The position numbers and the translations under genes are program-made. A DNA stretch of 5,525 bases, from assembly GCA_029287275.1 (NCBI GenBank), contig JARFRL010000425.1:1-5525 (forward strand). Reading direction: 5' to 3'. This DNA comes from Pontiella desulfatans. Lineage in GTDB: Bacteria > Verrucomicrobiota > Kiritimatiellia > Kiritimatiellales > Pontiellaceae. A model generated the notes under the pieces. It worked only from the letters and a program-made list of their open reading frames with translations, made no database searches and was not told where the DNA came from. Positions 1-3,485 of this stretch are shown piece by piece; the stretch's first letter is position 1; each line of letters begins with the position of its first letter.

Positions 1-71
1 ACGATCTCGATGATCTTTGAAATCTGCTCCGCGCTCGCGACGGAGGAACCACCAAACTTGACTACTTTCAT
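1..71 (-). CDS. Aspartate kinase, N-terminal fragment (3' part outside window)
   Basis: The minus-strand frame starting with ATG at 71 reads MKVVKFGGSSVASAEQISKI and then IEI before the window ends. The K-F-G-G-S-S-V motif at residues 5-11 is the amino-terminal nucleotide/phosphate-binding signature of aspartokinases, which phosphorylate L-aspartate with ATP as the first step toward lysine, threonine and methionine. An AAAGGG stretch about 7 nt upstream can serve as ribosome binding site. The gene lies downstream of hom on the same strand, as expected for an aspartate-pathway operon, but a repeat-bounded GxxExxY gene is interposed. Only 23 codons are visible, so the class (lysC-type or thrA-type, with or without ACT domains) cannot be decided and no symbol is given. 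The family call is strong because the motif sits at the correct distance from the start. Confidence 0.9.
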   Translation of the reverse strand, partial: MKVVKFGGSSVASAEQISKIIEI

Positions 72-88
72 TTCAATCCCTTTCTTCA

Positions 89-118
89 CCGCCAATGGAC
101 GCCAATAAACGCTAATGC
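89..118 (+). repeat. Left decamer array (three ACGCNAATNN units)
   Basis: Three tandem 10-bp units read CCGCCAATGG, ACGCCAATAA and ACGCTAATGC at 89-98, 99-108 and 109-118. They lie between the aspartate kinase start and the end of the GxxExxY gene. The innermost unit contains that gene's stop codon (TAG on the minus strand, 112-114). The same unit type occurs inverted at 486-515, and the 14-mer at 104-117 is repeated exactly as its reverse complement at 497-510. Confidence 0.85.
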
Positions 119-499
119 TCCGAAAGAACGACTCGCTTCCATTCCAGTTTCGGTTTTTTAAAATTGATCAACAGACCTACTTTCAGGCCTGTTACGCGAA
201 GATAATTCAACATTTGTCCCAGTTCCATATCGCCGATCGAGTCTATCGTTTTCGCGTCGACGACCACCCGATCTTTCACGACTAGATCGGGGATGTACTC
301 ATCGATCTTTTCGCCCTTGTAGAGGACCTGATAGACCGCTTGTTGAGAATAAAGAACATCCCTCAATTTGAATTCAACACATAGCGCGCTCATAAGATTT
401 CTCGCGCAGGCCGTGCCCCAGTTCATTCAGGACCTCCATGGCGCATCCGACAATCTGAAAAACCAGATCTTTTTCCAGCGGTTCTTGATTCGCGTCCAT
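112..499 (-). pseudogene. GxxExxY family protein (PDDEXK-like nuclease fold), frameshifted
   Basis: The ATG at 499 opens a frame reading MDANQEPLEKDLVFQIVGCA and continuing to G30-L-R-E33-K-S-Y36, the GxxExxY signature, but it stops at 374-376 after 41 codons. The family continues with A-L-C-V-E-F-K-L-R, which is present in another frame that runs to the TAG at 112-114. Restoring one GC dinucleotide in the alternating GC run at 384-389 joins the two into 129 codons, close to the family's usual length of about 125. The downstream part has Y-I-P-D-L (D at about residue 72 of the repaired protein), V-D-A-K (D and K of the nuclease-like core), and G-Q-M-L-N-Y-L. The molecular role of the family is unknown; the nuclease fold is family knowledge. 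The downstream frame also has an ATG at 426 with GGAGG at 433-437, so a 104-residue fragment could be translated. It is either a true pseudogene or an assembly error. Confidence 0.85.
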
Positions 500-515
500 T
501 AGCGTTTATTCGCGG
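486..515 (-). repeat. Right decamer array (three ACGCNAATNN units, inverted)
   Basis: On the minus strand the units are CCGCGAATAA (506-515), ACGCTAATGG (496-505) and ACGCGAATCA (486-495), so this is the inverted counterpart of the array at 89-118. The middle unit contains the ATG at 499 that starts the GxxExxY frame, and the innermost unit already codes for its first residues. The outer end is 4 nt from the hom stop codon. Both arrays have an outermost unit beginning CCGC instead of ACGC. Confidence 0.85.
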
Positions 516-519
516 TTTT

Positions 520-1821
520 TTATTCAAAATCTTCGAGGCGCATACGGATGGGTTCCATGCACGAGACGTCCAGCGCGGCGATCTCGTCCATGGCGGCGAC
601 GAACTCGGATTCCTTGGCGGTCTGCGTGAGGATCACGACCGGCGCGCAACCGCTTTCGTGCAGCTCTTTTTGCACCACGGACGCGATGCTGATGTTGTGC
701 TTGCCGAAGATGGTCATCACTTGCGCCATGGCGCCCGGCTTGTCTTCCAAACAGAGGCGCACGTAGCAGCGCTTCTCGATGTTGTCGGCCGAGCAATAGT
801 TCAGCGCGTCTTTCTGCAGCATCATGGTGACGCTAACCGGAGCGCCCTTGCCGACCAGCTTGTCGGACGCGGCTTCCATGATGTCGCCGATGACCGCGCT
901 GCCGGTGGGCAGACGTCCGGCGCCGCGGCCGTAATACATGGTGTCGTCCACGATGTCGCCCTTGACGAACACGGCGTTGAAGGAGTCGCTGACGGAGGCG
1001 ATCATGTGGCTTTTCGGAACCATCGCGGGCTCGACGGAAAGTTCCACCTCGCCGGCGTTGTCCTTGATGATGGCGAGCAGCTTGACGCGATAGCCCAGCT
1101 CGTCGGCGTTGACGATTTCGGACGCGGACAGCCCGCGCACGCCTTTGGTCGGGCAGGCGTCCATCGGAACGGGCGCGCCGTAGGCCATGGACGCGAGCAC
1201 GACGGCTTTGTGCGCGGTGTCGATTCCGTCGATGTCGAGGTCGGGCGGCGTTTCGGCGTAGCCCAGCGCCTGGGCGTCGGCCAGAATCTCGTCGAACGGC
1301 AATCCTTCGCGCTCCATGCGGGTGAGGATGTAGTTGCAGGTGCCGTTGAGGATGCCGTAGATGCTCTCGATCTGGTTGCCGATCAGGCCGGCGCGCTGGG
1401 CGCGCAGGATCGGAATACCGCCGCCGACCGCGGCTTCGTAGTAGATGCCGGTGTTGTTGTCGCGGGCGGTTTTATAGATTTCCTCGCCGTGATCGGCCAG
1501 CAATGCTTTGTTGGCGGTGATGACCGGCTTGCCCTGCTTGAGGGCTTCCAAGGTGAATTGACGCGCGACGGAGGTTCCGCCAACCAGTTCGACAACGAGG
1601 TCGATGGAAGGATCCGTGATGACGGACATGGCGTCCGTGGTCAGCACGCCTTCGGGAACCGTGATTCCGCGGTCGGTGGTGATGTCGAGGTCGGCGATTT
1701 TGGCGACGACCGGCGTGATTCCGGTTCGTTCGGCCATGAGCGCGCCGTTTTTCTGAAAGCCTTCCACCACGCCCGCGCCAACGGTGCCGAATCCGAGAAT
1801 ACCGATTTTGATTTCTTTCAT
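520..1821 (-). CDS. hom: Homoserine dehydrogenase with C-terminal ACT domain
   Basis: The product reduces aspartate 4-semialdehyde to homoserine with NAD(P)H, the branch-point step to threonine and methionine, in the cytoplasm. The 433-residue protein has the usual length of the monofunctional ACT-containing form. Residues 1-130 form a Rossmann domain with G10-F-G-T-V-G15 and the T-A-N-K motif ending at K105. The catalytic/dimerisation domain has N-G-T-C-N-Y-I at 159-165 and the active-site series E190, D196, D201 and K205, matching in spacing the acidic and lysine residues of the yeast enzyme. Residues 351-433 form an ACT domain (L-E-D-K-P-G-A-M at 358-365, then H-N-I-S-I), which in this family mediates threonine feedback control. 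The ATG at 1821 is preceded by AGGA about 8 nt upstream. Its neighbour downstream is aspartate kinase, beyond the GxxExxY cassette. No frame damage is visible. Confidence 0.97.
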   Translation of the reverse strand: MKEIKIGILGFGTVGAGVVEGFQKNGALMAERTGITPVVAKIADLDITTDRGITVPEGVLTTDAMSVITDPSIDLVVELVGGTSVARQFTLEALKQGKPVITANKALLADHGEEIYKTARDNNTGIYYEAAVGGGIPILRAQRAGLIGNQIESIYGILNGTCNYILTRMEREGLPFDEILADAQALGYAETPPDLDIDGIDTAHKAVVLASMAYGAPVPMDACPTKGVRGLSASEIVNADELGYRVKLLAIIKDNAGEVELSVEPAMVPKSHMIASVSDSFNAVFVKGDIVDDTMYYGRGAGRLPTGSAVIGDIMEAASDKLVGKGAPVSVTMMLQKDALNYCSADNIEKRCYVRLCLEDKPGAMAQVMTIFGKHNISIASVVQKELHESGCAPVVILTQTAKESEFVAAMDEIAALDVSCMEPIRMRLEDFE

Positions 1822-1857
1822 AAGTCTGTTCCTGTTGGTCTGAAAAAGCGAAGGGCA

Positions 1858-1885
1858 ACCATAAGGATTGAGGGGTCCAACTCAA
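1858..1885 (-). promoter_or_regulatory. Possible hom promoter in the 1822-2047 gap
   Basis: On the minus strand TTGAGT (1880-1885) and TATGGT (1858-1863) are separated by 16 bp, each matching four of six positions of the sigma-70 -35 and -10 consensus, about 37 nt before the hom start. The rest of the 226-nt gap holds two small hairpins (1915-1934, a 6-bp GC stem with 8-nt loop; 1968-1984, a 7-bp stem with 3-nt loop) but no leader peptide, riboswitch or coding frame that I recognise. The promoter match is weak and could be chance. Confidence 0.2.
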
Positions 1886-2047
1886 GCCAATTCCCCGACC
1901 AGATGAAATGGCTCCGCGGCGTGGAACAGCCGCGTGTTTTCGATGATTCCGCGGCGAAAAAGGCCCGTGAATCGCCCCGATTCATCCGCGTGAAAGCGCT
2001 GGCCGCCCCCCCATCACTCGGCCATCGTAATTGGTATTCCCCGCCGG

Positions 2048-2599
2048 TTATTCGTCGTAGCTGATTTCGATGCATTTGGACTCGGTGACGATCAGGTCCA
2101 TCTGCAGATCTGGTTCATCGAAGGGGATCTCCGGCATGCACTGGAAGTCGAAACAGATGCCGACCCGCAGGGCGTTGTAGCGGGGAACCAGCTCGTTATA
2201 ACACTCCTCCTCGCGGCCGATGCGTTCGCCGGAATGAGCGAAGGCGATTCCTGGCACGAGGATCAGATCAATTTCATCCTCCTCCGCGAAAACGGGGTCG
2301 ACGGGTTCAACGCCGCCAAAGCGGTCGCGCTTGAAGTTTTCATTCATTTTGGCGAAACCATAGACGCCGCGTTTTTCATCGAAGGCCGGAATGTAAAACG
2401 TACGCTCGGGGTCGGTCATGATTCGAGAGATATCAACGTCGTCCGGCAACGGCGCGTAGGCCCCGATCTTCCGCGCGTTCAAGTAGGCTTTCTGATGTCG
2501 CAGTCGTTTGACGGCCACGAATCCGTTGGCCTCGAGAATCGGCAGCCCCATCCCGGTTTTCTGCGAGGCGATGAATTTTCGTGTTTCAGCTTTCGTCAT
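2048..2599 (-). CDS. 5-formyltetrahydrofolate cyclo-ligase family protein, divergent active-site loop
   Basis: The family converts 5-formyltetrahydrofolate to 5,10-methenyltetrahydrofolate using ATP and Mg. At 183 residues the protein has normal family length. Family features in order are K3-x-x-x-R7 at the N-terminus, A-Y-A-P-L-P-D-D-V-D (47-56, the usual strand before a G/D-E-V-D turn), F-Y-I-P (68-71), F-G-G-V-E-P (94-99, in place of the common G-I-x-E-P), D-L-I-L-V-P-G-I-A-F (111-120), and D-L-I-V-T-E (168-173) near the end. The signature loop, normally G-R-G-x-G-Y-Y-D, reads G128-R-E-E-E-C-Y-N135: the glycines are replaced by glutamates and the aspartate by asparagine. The reading frame is clean, so this is divergence rather than a frameshift. 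The ATG at 2599 is supported by GGAG and AGGA just upstream. Catalysis is therefore uncertain; family membership is likely. Confidence 0.8.
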   Translation of the reverse strand: MTKAETRKFIASQKTGMGLPILEANGFVAVKRLRHQKAYLNARKIGAYAPLPDDVDISRIMTDPERTFYIPAFDEKRGVYGFAKMNENFKRDRFGGVEPVDPVFAEEDEIDLILVPGIAFAHSGERIGREEECYNELVPRYNALRVGICFDFQCMPEIPFDEPDLQMDLIVTESKCIEISYDE

Positions 2600-2611
2600 G
2601 GTTCCTTCTCC

Positions 2612-2623
2612 GTTTCATGAAAC
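2612..2623. promoter_or_regulatory. 12-bp perfect palindrome upstream of the cyclo-ligase-like gene
   Basis: GTTTCATGAAAC is a perfect palindrome lying 12 nt before the ATG at 2599 and next to its GGAGAAGGA ribosome binding site. A second, shorter inverted sequence GGTTTTAAACC sits at 2628-2638. The position would suit an operator or an RNA hairpin masking the ribosome binding site, but a 12-bp palindrome can occur by chance and no regulator is visible in the window. Confidence 0.25.
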
Positions 2624-2683
2624 TTGCGGTTTTAAACCCGGCCTTGTCGAGCGGCCATGGCGAAAAAGAGGCGCGGGACGGGG

Positions 2684-2774
2684 TGGCGGAGTTGCAGGGT
2701 GGCAAGGTGACAGGGTGACAGAGTGGCAGGGTGACAGGGTTGCAGGGTGAAAAGGTGACAGAGTTGCAGGGTGG
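2684..2774. repeat. Tandem array of eleven 8-bp units, consensus TGACAGGG
   Basis: Octamers follow without gaps from 2684 to 2771 plus a 3-nt partial unit: TGGCGGAG, TTGCAGGG, TGGCAAGG, TGACAGGG, TGACAGAG, TGGCAGGG, TGACAGGG, TTGCAGGG, TGAAAAGG, TGACAGAG, TTGCAGGG. The first base of each unit is always T and the second nearly always G; positions 2-3 and 6-7 vary. It fills the gap between the AlkZ-related gene and the cyclo-ligase-like gene, which otherwise (2600-2683 and 2775-2845) holds no gene. The unit length is not a multiple of three, so the open frames across it are low-complexity by-products. Short GTGACAGG-type arrays are known from intergenic regions of various environmental bacteria; their function is unknown. 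Confidence 0.9.
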
Positions 2775-2845
2775 TTTTAAAAACTCTTGAATCAAAAGGC
2801 TAAATGATCCGAGCTAGAACCGCATCGTTTTCGCGCTTTCGAAAA

Positions 2846-3394
2846 TCAGCTCTCCTCCTTCACATACCGTTTCCAGATATCGGAATAGACTTCTTGAAAA
2901 GGGAGCCAGGTGTCTTTTTCGGCGTCGCAGGCGCGGACGATGTTCAAGGAAATTTGCAGGTTTTTGATGGCGGTATCGAATTGGCTTTTCGAGCAGCCGA
3001 CGAGCGCGATCATTTCATCGCGCAGGTCCGCGTTGGTCCAAGGCTCGACGCGGATATGGTCGTAGATGGTTCGCGCGAGTTGGTTCAGGGATTCAACCGG
3101 TTTATGGCGCGCGGGGAAATGGATGTCGGCCAGATAGTTCATCTCCATCAGCACGGCGAAGCCGCCTTTGATTTTTCCGTAGAAGATTTCGTTGGGGTAT
3201 TCGGTGGGCAGCTGGTTTTTCCACGGCCAGACGGCTTCCATGCGTTTCCCCCACCCCTTCTCGCCCGGCTGCTTTTCGGGCAGATCGACATGTTCATAGA
3301 GCGACGTGTGCTCACATTTATCGGACGGAAAAATGGTGCAAACCTTAACGTCCTTCACGAAATCACGCGCGTCTTCAAGCGTTCGAATCTTCAT
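2846..3394 (-). CDS. AlkZ-related (winged-helix) protein of unknown function
   Basis: This 182-residue protein resembles short AlkZ/YcaQ-related proteins, which share a winged-helix DNA-binding fold with AlkZ DNA glycosylases but are about half their length. Recognisable features are V-C-T-I-F-P-S-D (18-25), S-L-Y-E (31-34), V-W-P-W-K-N-Q-L-P (55-63), F-Y-G-K (71-74), a helix-turn-helix-like region from about 103 to 155 (A-R-T-I-Y-D-H-I, then T-N-A-D-L-R, then F-D-T-A-I-K-N-L-Q), and a final aromatic segment ending D-I-W-K-R-Y. I see no Q-x-Q motif of the catalytic AlkZ enzymes, so repair activity should not be assumed. There is no signal peptide or membrane segment. The ATG at 3394 has a strong AAGGAG at 3401-3406 six nt away. 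It lies 91 nt downstream of the ycaO-like gene and may be cotranscribed. The family match is from memory of pattern, hence moderate confidence. Confidence 0.6.
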   Translation of the reverse strand: MKIRTLEDARDFVKDVKVCTIFPSDKCEHTSLYEHVDLPEKQPGEKGWGKRMEAVWPWKNQLPTEYPNEIFYGKIKGGFAVLMEMNYLADIHFPARHKPVESLNQLARTIYDHIRVEPWTNADLRDEMIALVGCSKSQFDTAIKNLQISLNIVRACDAEKDTWLPFQEVYSDIWKRYVKEES

Positions 3395-3428
3395 GGCGTT
3401 CTCCTTGGGTTCAATTGATAACCACTCA

Positions 3429-3450
3429 ACACGCGGAAGACACGAAAAAG
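3429..3450 (+). repeat. Degenerate 11-bp tandem pair of CACGAAAGA-type repeat
   Basis: ACACGCGGAAG (3429-3439) is followed directly by ACACGAAAAAG (3440-3450), matching at 8 of 11 positions; CCACTCA just before (3422-3428) may be a further decayed unit. It resembles the ACGAAAGACACGAAA type of intergenic short repeat found in environmental genomes. With only two imperfect copies the call is weak. Confidence 0.3.
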
Positions 3451-3463
3451 ATCGCCTTAAGTC

Positions 3464-3483
3464 GGGGCGCGGCGGCCCCTTTT
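3464..3483. terminator. GC-rich hairpin next to the ycaO-like stop codon
   Basis: GGGGC (3464-3468) pairs with GCCCC (3475-3479) across a 6-nt loop, and TTTT follows at 3480-3483 on the plus strand. The form is that of an intrinsic terminator reading plus, but every gene here reads minus. On the minus strand the hairpin comes a few nt after the TAA at 3486-3488 with an A-run before it and GACTT after it, so it would be at best a pause or 3'-end-protecting stem for the ycaO-like transcript. The 5-bp stem is short. Confidence 0.25.
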
Positions 3484-3485
3484 AA

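Larger units (their letters stand above)
89..515 (-). mobile_element. Candidate repeat-bounded cassette carrying GxxExxY gene, inserted between hom and ask
   Basis: The stretch is bounded by inverted decamer arrays at both ends and contains nothing but the GxxExxY remnant. Its outer ends are 4 nt from the hom stop codon and 17 nt from the aspartate kinase start codon, so taking it out would leave a normal operon spacing of about 21 nt. No transposase is present and I see no clear target-site duplication. That it moves as a unit is inference: the arrays could also be local repeats that accompany this gene family without being terminal repeats. Confidence 0.4.

Noticed and set aside
1472..1885. 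Minus-strand frame overlapping the start of hom
   Set aside because: It is out of frame with hom, very rich in R and H, and has no recognisable motif; it is a shadow of hom codon bias.
658..2064. Long plus-strand open frame (468 codons) opposite hom
   Set aside because: It is antisense to a clear homoserine dehydrogenase, has a composition rich in V, G, D, H and R typical of a complement-frame artefact, and shows no family motif.
1818..2075. Minus-strand 85-codon frame spanning the hom leader
   Set aside because: It overlaps the end of the cyclo-ligase-like gene and the hom start, lacks a convincing ribosome binding site, and matches nothing I know.
2684..2774. Possible CRISPR array
   Set aside because: Units are 8 bp, contiguous and without spacers, and no cas gene is present.
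2508..2795. Open frames on both strands through the octamer array
   Set aside because: The repeated GDRV/TEWQ and PCNPVTLP residues come from the 24-nt super-period of an 8-bp repeat, not from coding selection.
2828..2845. TTTTCG/CGAAAA hairpin directly after the AlkZ-related stop codon as terminator
   Set aside because: The stem is AT-rich and short, and no U-tract follows on the minus strand.
2804..3418. Plus-strand 204-codon frame
   Set aside because: It is the antisense of the AlkZ-related gene, which has a strong AAGGAG site and family-like sequence.
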